In this document: positions 30,935 through 39,399 of the stretch, in pieces
How positions within the stretch are numbered: position 1 is the first letter of the stretch
Layout: each line of letters starts with the position of its first letter
Origin: Mycobacterium marinum
GTDB taxonomy: Bacteria > Actinomycetota > Actinomycetes > Mycobacteriales > Mycobacteriaceae
Assembly: GCF_003391395.1 (NCBI RefSeq)
Contig: NZ_CP024190.1
Location: 4,960,001 to 5,024,000, forward strand
DNA length: 64,000 nucleotides
Reading direction: 5' to 3'
Position numbers and translations under genes: made by a program
Notes under the pieces: model-generated
Seen by the model: the letters and a program-made list of their open reading frames with translations, nothing else
What the model was told of the DNA's origin: nothing
Databases searched by the model: none

Positions 30935-31528
30935 TCAGCCAGGTTGGACGGCCTTGCGGTGCGGGTCCAGCACATCCACCCCATCGTTGCGCCACGCCTG
31001 GCGCATGGCCTCAGCGCCCTTGAGCCGCACCCAGGCCGCCTCGGTCGCGGTGATGGGCGTCGCGCAGAGAAACTGCACCGGGTCGCGCGGTTGCTGCTGC
31101 GGCAGATCCGGGATGTCGCTGCGGCCCAGCAAGACCGCGGTGAAAGCGACCCGCTCCGATGCGCGTGCCCACAACGGGGTGCCGAGATCGATCAACGCGT
31201 CCGCGACCAGCACCACGCCGTCGACCGCGGGGGTCGCAGCCAGTATCGCGATGCTGCGTGCCAGACCGCTGGCCGGCTCCGGATTGCGCAGGCTCAGCAC
31301 AACTTCGGCGCGTGGTCCACGGTGAGGATCGGCGACCAGCTGGGTCGGATCGTTCATCGGGTGACGCGAACACCCTAGCGACACATAGTGGACCAATCCG
31401 CTCGCCGCGGAGCGGAACCGAAGTACCTCGACCGGATCAGCGCCCAGAAACGTCACACTCGCCGTGTCGGGCTCGGACTCGAAGTAGCCGTGCAGGTGAG
31501 TGCGCACCTGGTCCAGAATCTGGGTCAC
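30935..31528 (-). CDS. Suppressor-of-fused (SUFU) domain protein
   Basis: Predicted cytosolic protein of 197 residues that looks like a bacterial SUFU domain: VLRFRSAASGLVHYVSLGCS near 35-52, EVVLSLRN, and a late LLGRSDIPDLP with FLCATPIT. Bacterial SUFU domains also occur as immunity-like proteins, but the function of stand-alone ones is unknown. Its ATG overlaps the sugC stop by four bases (ATGA), so it is the last gene of the lpqY-sugABC operon here. I recall no such gene after sugC in M. tuberculosis. The 194 bp after its stop (to 30740) hold nothing convincing. Confidence 0.75.
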   Translation of the reverse strand: MTQILDQVRTHLHGYFESEPDTASVTFLGADPVEVLRFRSAASGLVHYVSLGCSRHPMNDPTQLVADPHRGPRAEVVLSLRNPEPASGLARSIAILAATPAVDGVVLVADALIDLGTPLWARASERVAFTAVLLGRSDIPDLPQQQPRDPVQFLCATPITATEAAWVRLKGAEAMRQAWRNDGVDVLDPHRKAVQPG

Positions 31529-32712
31529 TGGACCGCCGCGATCGGGTTGGTCAGGTTGGCACCCGTGTCGGCATCGAAAACGGTGAGCCTGGTGGTGTCG
31601 AATGCCAACTCGATCGGCCTCCCCAAGGTCGCCCTGGACTCGGCAGAAACCCGTGCCACGAAACGATTTTCGATCACTTCCGACCCCCCCTCCAGGCCTG
31701 CCAGCTCGTCGAGCTGAGCCGAGTGCACATCACAACCCGCGGTCGAAAAGTACACGTACTTGTCCGAGCCCAGTGACTCCACCAAGTCCGTGCTGACCTC
31801 GAAAGTCAGCGCCCGAATACGTTGGTAGGCATCGATCAATGCGGCGTCTTGGATCTGCTCGGGCCGGATCCCGACGATGATGTTCGCGGGTCGAGGATGC
31901 TGGGCAATCACTTGCTGGACTTGCGGATCCAACGTCACCTCGCCAAATGGCAGGGTCAGCCCCGTCGGCGTCAGAACCGCTGGGAAGAAATTCATGGCCG
32001 GTGAGCCGATGAACCCGGCTACGAACAGATTGGCCGGCCGTTCGTACAGCTCTTGGGGAGTGCCGATCTGTTGTGCCGCGCCGGCGTGCATGACCACAAC
32101 CCGATCGCCCAATGTCATGGCCTCGGTCTGATCATGGGTGACATAGACCGTGGTGGTGCCCAGCCGCTTCTGCAGCCGGGCGATCTCCCCACGCATCTGG
32201 ACCCGCAACTTAGCATCCAGGTTCGACAGCGGTTCGTCCATCAGGAACGCCTTGGGATGGCGCACGATTGCCCTGCCCATGGCGACGCGCTGGCGCTGGC
32301 CGCCGGACAGCTGCGACGGTTTGCGATCGAGAAAGCTGGTCAGATCGAGGATCTTGGCCGTCTCTTCCACCTTCTGCGCAATCGCCGCCTTCTTCATCTT
32401 GGCCAGCGTGAGGGGAAAGGCGATGTTTTGTCGCACCGTCATATGCGGATACAGCGCATAAGACTGAAAAACCATGGCGATGTCGCGGTCCTTGGGCGCC
32501 TTCTCGTTGACCCGCTCGCCGCCGATCCGCAGTTCCCCCGAAGAGATATCCTCAAGGCCGGCAATCATGTTCAGCGTCGTGGTCTTACCGCAGCCGGAAG
32601 GTCCCACCAGGATCAGGAATTCTCCATCGGAGATGGTGATGTTGAGGTCTCTTACCGCCGTGTGGCCGTCGGGGTAGCTCTTGTTGACGTGCTCGAGCAC
32701 TATCTCGGCCAT
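31525..32712 (-). CDS. sugC: Trehalose ABC importer ATPase SugC
   Basis: ATP-binding subunit of the LpqY-SugABC trehalose recycling importer, 395 residues (M. tuberculosis 393). Walker A is GPSGCGKTT, signature LSGGQRQR, Walker B AFLMDEPLSNLD, H-loop VTHDQ. A C-terminal MalK-like TOBE domain follows (IIVGIRPEQI). The start is 4 bp from the sugB stop, and its own stop overlaps the SUFU gene. The importer retrieves trehalose released during mycolate transfer by the antigen 85 complex. Confidence 0.96.
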   Translation of the reverse strand: MAEIVLEHVNKSYPDGHTAVRDLNITISDGEFLILVGPSGCGKTTTLNMIAGLEDISSGELRIGGERVNEKAPKDRDIAMVFQSYALYPHMTVRQNIAFPLTLAKMKKAAIAQKVEETAKILDLTSFLDRKPSQLSGGQRQRVAMGRAIVRHPKAFLMDEPLSNLDAKLRVQMRGEIARLQKRLGTTTVYVTHDQTEAMTLGDRVVVMHAGAAQQIGTPQELYERPANLFVAGFIGSPAMNFFPAVLTPTGLTLPFGEVTLDPQVQQVIAQHPRPANIIVGIRPEQIQDAALIDAYQRIRALTFEVSTDLVESLGSDKYVYFSTAGCDVHSAQLDELAGLEGGSEVIENRFVARVSAESRATLGRPIELAFDTTRLTVFDADTGANLTNPIAAVQ

Positions 32713-32716
32713 TGCG

Positions 32717-33568
32717 CTACCCCTTCACAGCGCCAGAGGTCAACCCGGCGACAATCCGTCGTTGGAAGATCAGTACGAAGACGATAATCGGCACCGTGAT
32801 CACCATCGCGCCCGCCGCGATCGATCCGGTCGGTTCCTCGAATTGAGAGCTACCGGCGAAATTGGCGATCGCAACCGGTGCGGTGATCGATGCTTTGGTC
32901 GCGGTCAGCGACAGCGCCAGCAGCAGATCGTTCCAGGCGAAGATGAACACCAGAATCGCGGCCGTCACCAGCCCGGGCGCGGCCAGCGGCACAATCACCT
33001 TACGAAACGCCTGATACGGTGTCGCCCCGTCCATTTGCGCCGCCTTCTCCAGGTCCCATGGAATCTCCCGGAAGAACGCCGACAGCGTGTAGATGGCCAG
33101 CGGCAGTGCGAAAGTGATGTAGGGCAGGATCAGTCCGGGCCAGGTGTCAAACAGCCCGATCCGGCGTTCGATGTTGAACAACGGGGTCACCAGCGAGATC
33201 GCCGGAAACATGGTGATCAGCAGTGTGACCCCGACGAGCAGTCGTTTGCCCGGAAAATCGAGCCGCGCGACGGCATAGGCCGCCATGGCACCGAGCAGCA
33301 CCGCTATCACGGTGGTGGTCAATCCGATCCCGATCGAGTTGATCAGCGCCGAGCTGAACAGGTCTCCGCCGAAGACGCCGCGATAGTTGTCGAGGGTGAC
33401 CGACGACGGAATCAGTCTGCCGTCCTTGACCGTTGATGTCGGCTTGAGCGACAGGCTCAAGATCCACAGCACCGGGAGCAGGGCGTAGACCACGACCATG
33501 GTGTCGATGACCACCCAGAACGTTCGCCGCCCGCTACCCGTCGTCACGGTCGCAGTCTCAGCGCGCAT
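32717..33568 (-). CDS. sugB: Trehalose ABC importer permease SugB
   Basis: Inner-membrane permease of the MalG type, 283 residues from ATG 33568 (MRAETATVTT), close to the 274 of M. tuberculosis. Six helices are predicted and the EAA loop reads EKAAQMDGATPYQAFRKVIV, where it contacts SugC. The frame is open 26 codons upstream, but that part overlaps sugA and has no homology. With ATG 33568 the gene overlaps the sugA end by 11 bp, so the two are translationally coupled. Confidence 0.93.
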   Translation of the reverse strand: MRAETATVTTGSGRRTFWVVIDTMVVVYALLPVLWILSLSLKPTSTVKDGRLIPSSVTLDNYRGVFGGDLFSSALINSIGIGLTTTVIAVLLGAMAAYAVARLDFPGKRLLVGVTLLITMFPAISLVTPLFNIERRIGLFDTWPGLILPYITFALPLAIYTLSAFFREIPWDLEKAAQMDGATPYQAFRKVIVPLAAPGLVTAAILVFIFAWNDLLLALSLTATKASITAPVAIANFAGSSQFEEPTGSIAAGAMVITVPIIVFVLIFQRRIVAGLTSGAVKG

Positions 33569-34466
33569 CGGTGACACCACCTGGCGCAGAATGGAATTGA
33601 TGGGCGCCGAACAGCGTGATGAAGACAACCGCAATGAGAGTGACACAACCGAAGATCAACACGCTGATCGCCGAGCCGAGGCCCACATTGAATCCCTTGA
33701 ACAGGTTGTCGTAGCCTAGAATCGATACCGACGCGGTGTCGTTGTCGCCCCCGGTCAGCACGTAGATGTTGTCGAAAATCCGGAAAGCGTCCAGGGTGCG
33801 GAACAACAGCGCCACCAGCACAGCCGGTTTGATGAGCGGCAGAATGATCTTGGTCAGTCGTCGCCAGGCGCCCGCACCGTCGACCTGCGCCGCCTGCAAA
33901 AGGTCTTCGGGAACCATGGCCAACCCGGCCAGAAGCAGCAGCGACATGAACGGCGTGGTCTTCCATACCTCGGCGATCACGACGATGCCCAGCGACGGAA
34001 TCTGCTGGGTCAGTGGCGCACTCCCCTGCGGCAGCAAGTTCGCCAGATAGCCGGTGCCCGGCGTCCACGCGTAGTACCAGCTGTATGACGCGACCACCGT
34101 GACGATTCCGTAGGGAACCAGCACCGCCGTACGCACCAATCCTTTGGCCACCAGGCTGCGGTGCATCACCAGCGCCAGAGCCAGGCCCAGCACGAATTCG
34201 CACGCCACCGAGACCACCGTGATGGCGGCGGTCACCGCAAGAGCCGTCCACCAATAGCGGTCGACCAAGATGGTCTGGTAATTGCCCAAGCCGATGAACC
34301 GGGTTTCGTTCGGGGTGGCCAAGTTGTTGCGCTGCAGACTCAGCCACATCGCGTAGCCGATGGGATAGCCGATCACCAGCAGCATCAATATCGTCGCGGG
34401 CGCCACCAGGGCGAACGCCAGGCGCCGTTCCGCACGGCGTCCCCCGGAGCGCATCAAGGCGGTCAC
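33558..34466 (-). CDS. sugA: Trehalose ABC importer permease SugA
   Basis: Inner-membrane permease of the MalF type, 302 residues (Rv1236 is about 307). Six helices; the EAA loop is EDLLQAAQVDGAGAWRRLTK. ATG 34466 overlaps the lpqY stop by four bases (ATGA). SugA and SugB form the channel through which trehalose bound by LpqY enters. Confidence 0.95.
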   Translation of the reverse strand: MTALMRSGGRRAERRLAFALVAPATILMLLVIGYPIGYAMWLSLQRNNLATPNETRFIGLGNYQTILVDRYWWTALAVTAAITVVSVACEFVLGLALALVMHRSLVAKGLVRTAVLVPYGIVTVVASYSWYYAWTPGTGYLANLLPQGSAPLTQQIPSLGIVVIAEVWKTTPFMSLLLLAGLAMVPEDLLQAAQVDGAGAWRRLTKIILPLIKPAVLVALLFRTLDAFRIFDNIYVLTGGDNDTASVSILGYDNLFKGFNVGLGSAISVLIFGCVTLIAVVFITLFGAHQFHSAPGGVTDAR

Positions 34467-35899
34467 GGAAGCAGGCCCTTGCCGTCAATCGCCTGCTGGA
34501 CCTGCGCGGCGAGCTTGTCGGCCGTCCGTTCCGGGTCGATCTCGGTGACCGGACTCAGTTCCGCCGACAACCGCAGCGACACGGCCTGATAGACCGGCGT
34601 CGCGGGCCGCACTGCGGCCTCGGTGAGCTGCTGACGAATGATCCGGTACATCGGATACTTCGCCTGAAACTGTGGATCGGCGTACAAAGACGTCCGCACC
34701 GCCGGCAGACCGCCTTCGATGGCGAGACGTTTCTGGCTCTGCGGGTCACGCAAGCACCTGACGGCCTCGAACGCCTCCGCTTTGTGGCGACTCGTGCTGG
34801 CCACCGCCAGGTTCAGCCCGCCGATGGTCACCCTGGCCGGCCGTCCCGGTAATACCGCGGGATAGGGCGCAAAGCCAAACACCTTCTGGCTGGCCAGATA
34901 TGCGATGCGGAACTGCTCGTCGGTAGGCACAAACGTCCCGACGTCGTTGATGCTGCCGGCCAGTTCGGGAAGCCGGTCAAGCGGCAGGAATGGCACGCCC
35001 CCCTTCACCGCGTTCTCGAGCATCGAGGCGAACACATAGGGCCAGTTGAGCTCCAGGGCCGCCTTACCCTGTTCGAAAGCCAACCGGGCCGTTCCCGCCT
35101 CGGCGCGCGTGATGGACGGGTCGGCTCCGGGCGCCGTCGCCACCGATTTGAGGACCCGCAGGGCCGCAACGGTCGCGGCGCGATGCGCGGGGGTATCGGT
35201 CAGGGTGACCCGGGTGCCGTCGTCGGAAAGCACTTGGCCACCAACGCTGCTCAGCACGGTGTTGAACCAGACCATCAAACCCTCGCCCTGGTTGGCCTGC
35301 ACCGCGATCCAGGTTGGCTGACCGGCCGCACGCAGCCGACCCGCTTCCGCCACCACCGCGTTCCAGGTCTCCGGCGGTTGAGCAACCAAATCTGCTCTAT
35401 ACCAAAGTAATTGGGTGTTGGTGGTGACCGGAGCCGCGTATAGCCGATGCTTCCAGGTGGCGGTCTTCAATGGCCCCGGCAAGGTATCGATCGTCGCGTC
35501 CGTCTCGGCGAGTCCCGCCGGGTCCTCCGACAGCGGCAGCGCCCACCCCGCTTCGGCGAACTCGGCGGTCCACATCACGTCCAAGCCCATCACGTCGAGG
35601 GTGCGGTCGTTTCCGGCCAGCCGCCGAGCGAGTTGCAGCCGCTGCTCATCGGGAGACCTGGGCAAGCCGACGTACGCGATGGTGTACCTGCCGGCGGCTC
35701 GTTCGCTACAGCGCTGCGCGACCGCGGCGAACGTGGTCGCATCGGCGGACGGCGTGTAGAAGCCGATCACCAGGCCACTGTTGCCGGACCGGCAGGCAGG
35801 CAGCGCCAACAGCGCCGATGCGATGGTCAGCGCCGCCAACACGGCCGTGCCCGGCGGCCACACCCGCCCGCGATGGCTGCGAGGTTGACCTGCGCGCAT
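34463..35899 (-). CDS. lpqY: Trehalose-binding lipoprotein LpqY
   Basis: Lipid-anchored extracellular binding protein of the SugABC importer, 478 residues from ATG 35899 (MRAGQPRSHR). The signal peptide ends in lipobox LPAC. The mature part is a family 1 solute-binding protein: VIGFYTPSADATTF, SLPRSP-like LPRSPDEQRLQLARRL, PVTTNTQLLWYR, and an end matching DGKGLLP of M. tuberculosis LpqY. The frame is open 26 codons further but this overlaps the preceding gene. The ribosome-binding site is weak, and coupling to the stress protein 11 bp upstream is possible. Confidence 0.93.
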   Translation of the reverse strand: MRAGQPRSHRGRVWPPGTAVLAALTIASALLALPACRSGNSGLVIGFYTPSADATTFAAVAQRCSERAAGRYTIAYVGLPRSPDEQRLQLARRLAGNDRTLDVMGLDVMWTAEFAEAGWALPLSEDPAGLAETDATIDTLPGPLKTATWKHRLYAAPVTTNTQLLWYRADLVAQPPETWNAVVAEAGRLRAAGQPTWIAVQANQGEGLMVWFNTVLSSVGGQVLSDDGTRVTLTDTPAHRAATVAALRVLKSVATAPGADPSITRAEAGTARLAFEQGKAALELNWPYVFASMLENAVKGGVPFLPLDRLPELAGSINDVGTFVPTDEQFRIAYLASQKVFGFAPYPAVLPGRPARVTIGGLNLAVASTSRHKAEAFEAVRCLRDPQSQKRLAIEGGLPAVRTSLYADPQFQAKYPMYRIIRQQLTEAAVRPATPVYQAVSLRLSAELSPVTEIDPERTADKLAAQVQQAIDGKGLLP

Positions 35900-35909
35900 C
35901 CGGCGGGTG

Positions 35910-36437
35910 TCAGATTGCCAGGCGCGCCAGCAGATCTCGCGCCTTCTCAGCATTCTGCGGATCGCAGAGCACGTCATAGCGGCCGGCCACCAATTGCATG
36001 GTGGAGCTGAAGTCTCTGGTCCCGCGCGCCATTGCGTACGGAACCGCTGAGGTAATCAGGCCGAAGAACACCCCGGCAACCAAGCCGGTGACCAGAGCAC
36101 CCCATGGGTTGGGACTGAAGAAACCGAGTACCAGGCCGATGAACAGACCCAGCCACGCTCCGCTGAGCACCCCACCGCCGAGCACCTTGGGCCAAGTCAG
36201 CCGACCGGTGACCCGCTCCACCTGCATGAGATCGACGCCGACGATCGTCACTTGGTGGACCGGGAAGTCCTGTTCAGACAGATAGTCGACCGCGCGTTGC
36301 GCCTCGGCATAGGTGGGATAGGACCCCACCGGCCAGCCCTTTGGCGGGGTGGGCAATCCAGGCACACCGCGCCGGCCCGCAGCGCCGGCGGGCGACGTTG
36401 AGCCGGGAACCTGTCCGGGCTGGAAGGGGCTAGTCAT
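35910..36437 (-). CDS. General stress protein 17M-like membrane protein
   Basis: A 175-residue protein homologous to Rv1234, identical in length. A Pro/Gly N-terminus precedes an YflT-type (general stress protein 17M) domain: GSYPTYAEAQRAVDYLSEQD and VTIVGVDL near 38-70. Two hydrophobic helices (VLGGGVLSGAWLGLFIGLVL and LVTGLVAGVFFGLITSAV) and a C-terminal RYDVLCDPQNAEKARDLLA segment follow. It leads the lpqY-sugABC operon, 10 bp ahead of lpqY. Its leader contains unusual repeats. Function unknown. Confidence 0.85.
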   Translation of the reverse strand: MTSPFQPGQVPGSTSPAGAAGRRGVPGLPTPPKGWPVGSYPTYAEAQRAVDYLSEQDFPVHQVTIVGVDLMQVERVTGRLTWPKVLGGGVLSGAWLGLFIGLVLGFFSPNPWGALVTGLVAGVFFGLITSAVPYAMARGTRDFSSTMQLVAGRYDVLCDPQNAEKARDLLARLAI

Positions 36438-36497
36438 CGGTCCTCATTGGTCCTCATTGGTTCTTGTCGGTCCTTATCGGTCCGTATTAGTCCTCAT
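36438..36497 (-). repeat. six 10-bp repeats forming a leader with mini-ORFs
   Basis: Six imperfect 10-bp units abut the ATG of the stress protein; on its coding strand they read ATGAGGACCG, ATGAGGACCA, ACAAGAACCA, ATAAGGACCG, ATACGGACCG and ATGAGGACTA going upstream. Each carries a GGAC/AGGA Shine-Dalgarno-like core and three carry ATG. A seven-codon frame (MRTNEDR, 36457-36434) ends in an ATGA overlap with the main start, and another (MRTNTDR) runs 36497-36474. Confidence 0.8.
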
Positions 36498-36678
36498 TTT
36501 TGTATGCCTTGGCCATCGTTTCATCTTCGGGATGTCCGTGCACGCATCGCATGACCCCGAGCAACCGGTAAACCGCCTGGACCTGGCCCATCATGCCTGG
36601 ATAGGGCCCCGGGCCGGCGGCGCGGGAGGTCGCTTGACGGACACAACCCACGGCGTACAGATAGGTTAGGTTGTCACC

Positions 36679-37347
36679 ATGACAGCACCCGGCGGCTCCT
36701 TCGACGAGGGTGCCCACGACGGCGCTGCCTCACCCCCACCCGGTGAGCAGCCTTCCGAACAACCCTTTTCCCCACCGCCCGACGCCCCCTGGGCTGCCCC
36801 GGAAGCGGCATCACCAGCCGACGACTACCCAGCGCCGTCCTATCCGCCGCCCGCCTACCCGCCGGAGCCGGTCGGACCGGGCGGATATCCACCCGACTAC
36901 GCGACCGGGTACCCACCCCCGCCCGGCTACCCACCGCCCGGGTACCCGCCCTACGGCGCGGCCGCGGGCGAGTACGGGGGCACGCCGTACCCTCCGCCCC
37001 CGCCGCCCCCCGCGCCCATGGCGGCACCTTACGGCGCGCCGCCACCTAACTACCCGCCGCCGTCCTACCCCGGCGGGTACTACCCGCCACCGGATCCGAT
37101 GGCGGGTTATGGACCGGCGCTGCCCGGCATGAACACCATGGCGATCGTCGCGCTGGTGTCGTCGTTGGTCGGTGTGTTCTGCTGCATCGGCTCGGTCGTG
37201 GCGATCGTGGTCGGCACCATCGCAATCAACCAGATCAAGCAAACCCGCGAAGATGGCTACGGCCTGGCGGTGGCCGGCATCGTGATCGCGGTCGCGACGC
37301 TGTTGATCTACCTGGTAGTCGGAATCTTCAGCATTCCCTCTCACTAG
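36679..37347 (+). CDS. Proline-rich DUF4190 membrane protein
   Basis: A 222-residue protein homologous to Rv1233c. The first 155 residues are a disordered Pro/Tyr/Gly region (repeats such as GYPPPPGYPP). Two C-terminal helices follow: IVALVSSLVGVFCCIGSVVA and LAVAGIVIAVATLLIYLVVG with GTIAINQIKQTREDG between them, the DUF4190 arrangement. The same architecture occurs in many mycobacterial envelope proteins. It is divergent from the stress protein and 99 bp upstream of the MgtE-like gene. Function unknown. Confidence 0.88.
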   Translation: MTAPGGSFDEGAHDGAASPPPGEQPSEQPFSPPPDAPWAAPEAASPADDYPAPSYPPPAYPPEPVGPGGYPPDYATGYPPPPGYPPPGYPPYGAAAGEYGGTPYPPPPPPPAPMAAPYGAPPPNYPPPSYPGGYYPPPDPMAGYGPALPGMNTMAIVALVSSLVGVFCCIGSVVAIVVGTIAINQIKQTREDGYGLAVAGIVIAVATLLIYLVVGIFSIPSH

Positions 37348-37446
37348 CGGTTCATCGGCGCGATAGCGGTCAACTAGCGACACGTTCGCGGCAATCGGCA
37401 ACCCGGCTCGGCACCCCGCCGAGGGGGGCTGCCTACGCTTTCCACC

Positions 37447-38754
37447 ATGGGATCGGTCAACAGGGTGTACGTGGCACGGCTTTCACGAATGATGGTGCTG
37501 GGGCCATTCGGGGAAACCTTCGGGCGGGTCCGCGACGTCGTGATCAGCATCAGCATCGTGCGCCAGCAACCGCGAGTGCTGGGGTTGGTCGTCGATTTGG
37601 CCACCCGTCGCAGCATCTTCATACCGATGCTGCGGGTTGCCGCAATTGAGCCGAACGCGGTGACACTGAGCACCGCGAGCGTGTCGCTGCGCCACTTCGA
37701 GCAGCGGCCGGGCGAAGTGCTGGCGATTGGCCAGGTGCTTGACACGCCGGTGCGGGTGAACGACCCCGACCTGCCGGAGCTGGCCAACGCCGACATCGTG
37801 ATCACCGACCTGGGGATCGAGCAAACCCGAACACGCGACTGGATGGTCACCAGAGTCGCCGTCCGCAGCCCGCGACGGCTGGGACGCCGCGGGCCGCTAC
37901 ACGTCGTCGACTGGCAAAACGTGCGCGGGCTGACTCCATCGGCCCTAGCGATGCCCGATCAGGACGTTGCTCAGCTGCTCGACCAGTTCGAGGGGCGGCG
38001 GGCGGTCGACGTCGCCGACGCCATCCGCGGGCTCCCGTCGAAGCGCCGCTACGAGGTGTTCAAGGCTCTCGACGACGAGCGGTTGGCCGACATCCTGCAG
38101 GAGCTGCCCGAGCTGGATCAGGCCGAGGTGCTCTCCCAGCTGGGTACCGAGCGCGCCGCGGATGTGCTCGAGGAGATGGATCCCGACGACGCCGCGGACC
38201 TGCTCGGTGTGCTGAATCCAACCGATGCCGAGGTCTTGCTGACTCGGATGGACCCCGACGACTCCGACTCGGTGCGCCGCCTGCTGCAGCACTCTCCCGA
38301 CACCGCGGGTGGGCTGATGACCTCGAATCCGGTGGTGCTGACCCCAGACACCTCGGTTGCCGAGGCGCTGGCCCGGGTGCGTGATCCGGACCTGACCCCA
38401 GCGTTGTCATCCATGGTTTTCGTGGCGCGCCCGCCCACGGCGACGCCCACCGGCCACTATGTGGGCTACGTGCATCTGCAGCGACTACTTCGCGAACCAC
38501 CGGCCGAGTTGGTCGGCGGAATCGTGGATACCGACCTACTGACCCTGACACCAGAGACCCCCTTGGCCGCCGTGACCCGCTACTTCGCCGCCTACAACCT
38601 GGTGTGCGGGCCTGTGGTCGACGACCAGAACCACCTGTTGGGAGCCGTCACCGTCGACGACCTGCTCGACCACTTGCTGCCCCATGACTGGCGGGTGGAC
38701 GTCCAGCAGCTCGACCCCGCCGGCAGACCTGCCAGATCCGGAGGAGCCTTGTGA
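37447..38754 (+). CDS. MgtE N-terminal/CBS domain protein
   Basis: Soluble protein of 435 residues homologous to Rv1232c. A PRC-barrel-like N-terminus (MVLGPFGETFGRVRDVVISI) is followed by an MgtE intracellular N domain with helical repeats (VADAIRGLPSKRRYEVFKAL, ILQELPELDQ, DVLEEMDPDDAADLL) near 180-280, then two CBS motifs (290-420). The MgtE membrane domain is missing. The stop overlaps the following DUF1003 membrane gene (GTGA), so the two may form a split magnesium-responsive system (inference). Confidence 0.88.
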   Translation: MGSVNRVYVARLSRMMVLGPFGETFGRVRDVVISISIVRQQPRVLGLVVDLATRRSIFIPMLRVAAIEPNAVTLSTASVSLRHFEQRPGEVLAIGQVLDTPVRVNDPDLPELANADIVITDLGIEQTRTRDWMVTRVAVRSPRRLGRRGPLHVVDWQNVRGLTPSALAMPDQDVAQLLDQFEGRRAVDVADAIRGLPSKRRYEVFKALDDERLADILQELPELDQAEVLSQLGTERAADVLEEMDPDDAADLLGVLNPTDAEVLLTRMDPDDSDSVRRLLQHSPDTAGGLMTSNPVVLTPDTSVAEALARVRDPDLTPALSSMVFVARPPTATPTGHYVGYVHLQRLLREPPAELVGGIVDTDLLTLTPETPLAAVTRYFAAYNLVCGPVVDDQNHLLGAVTVDDLLDHLLPHDWRVDVQQLDPAGRPARSGGAL

Positions 38755-39281
38755 GCAAGACCCCAGCGGCACGACGGCTGTACACCCCTCGGACATCACG
38801 CGCCTTTGCACCGCGACTGGATCCCGAGGCGGTCGGGCGAACGACCGAGTCCATCGCACGCTTCTTCGGTACCGGGCGCTACCTGCTGGTGCAGACGCTG
38901 ATCGTGGTGATCTGGATATCGCTGAACCTGTTCGCGGTCAAGCTGCGCTGGGATCCGTACCCTTTCATCCTGCTGAATCTGGCTTTCTCCACTCAGGCCT
39001 CCTATGCGGCACCGCTGATTCTGCTGGCCCAGAACCGGCAGGAGAACCGCGACCGTGTCCTGCTCGACGGTGATCGCCGCCGCGCCGCGCAGACCAAGGC
39101 CGACACCGAGTATCTGGCCCGCGAGCTGGCCGCCTTGCGCCTGGCCATCGGCGCGGTACCGACTCGGGACTATCTGCGCCACGAGCTGGACAGTCTGCGC
39201 GACCTGGTCGCGGAACTGCAGTCGGACCAACCCGATGCGGAAACCGACGGGACCGAGCGGCGGGCCAAGAAATCCCACTGA
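38751..39281 (+). CDS. DUF1003 membrane protein
   Basis: A 176-residue protein homologous to Rv1231c, starting at GTG 38751 with a four-base overlap with the MgtE-N/CBS gene. Two hydrophobic helices (LIVVIWISLNLFAVK and FILLNLAFSTQASYAAPLIL) and the motif LLAQNRQENRDR identify DUF1003. The C-terminus is a charged helix predicted to be coiled-coil, ending in Lys/His. Strict coupling to the cytosolic MgtE-like protein suggests they form one complex. Confidence 0.88.
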   Translation: MSKTPAARRLYTPRTSRAFAPRLDPEAVGRTTESIARFFGTGRYLLVQTLIVVIWISLNLFAVKLRWDPYPFILLNLAFSTQASYAAPLILLAQNRQENRDRVLLDGDRRRAAQTKADTEYLARELAALRLAIGAVPTRDYLRHELDSLRDLVAELQSDQPDAETDGTERRAKKSH

Positions 39282-39319
39282 GATCCGAGTACCCCATTGC
39301 GCCACTCGCGTCACAGGAG

Positions 39320-39381
39320 TTATGTATGGTGATCTAGTTCACGAAGTTATCGATATGTAAGTTTCCCGACGCCATACATAA
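39320..39381. promoter_or_regulatory. perfect 10-bp inverted repeat upstream of the transglycosylase gene
   Basis: TTATGTATGG (39320-39329) and CCATACATAA (39372-39381) are exact inverted copies 42 bp apart, the second ending 18 bp before the start codon. TATGTA also recurs at 39354-39359. The stretch is AT-rich against its surroundings and GTCACAG lies just upstream (39310-39316). It may bind a regulator or form an mRNA stem. Confidence 0.5.
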
Positions 39382-39399
39382 ACATCGAGGACGGTCGAG

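Noticed and set aside
30750..30995. 81-codon minus-strand frame after the SUFU gene
   Set aside because: It overlaps the SUFU 3' end out of frame and has no recognisable motif; a frameshifted SUFU tail is possible but unsupported.
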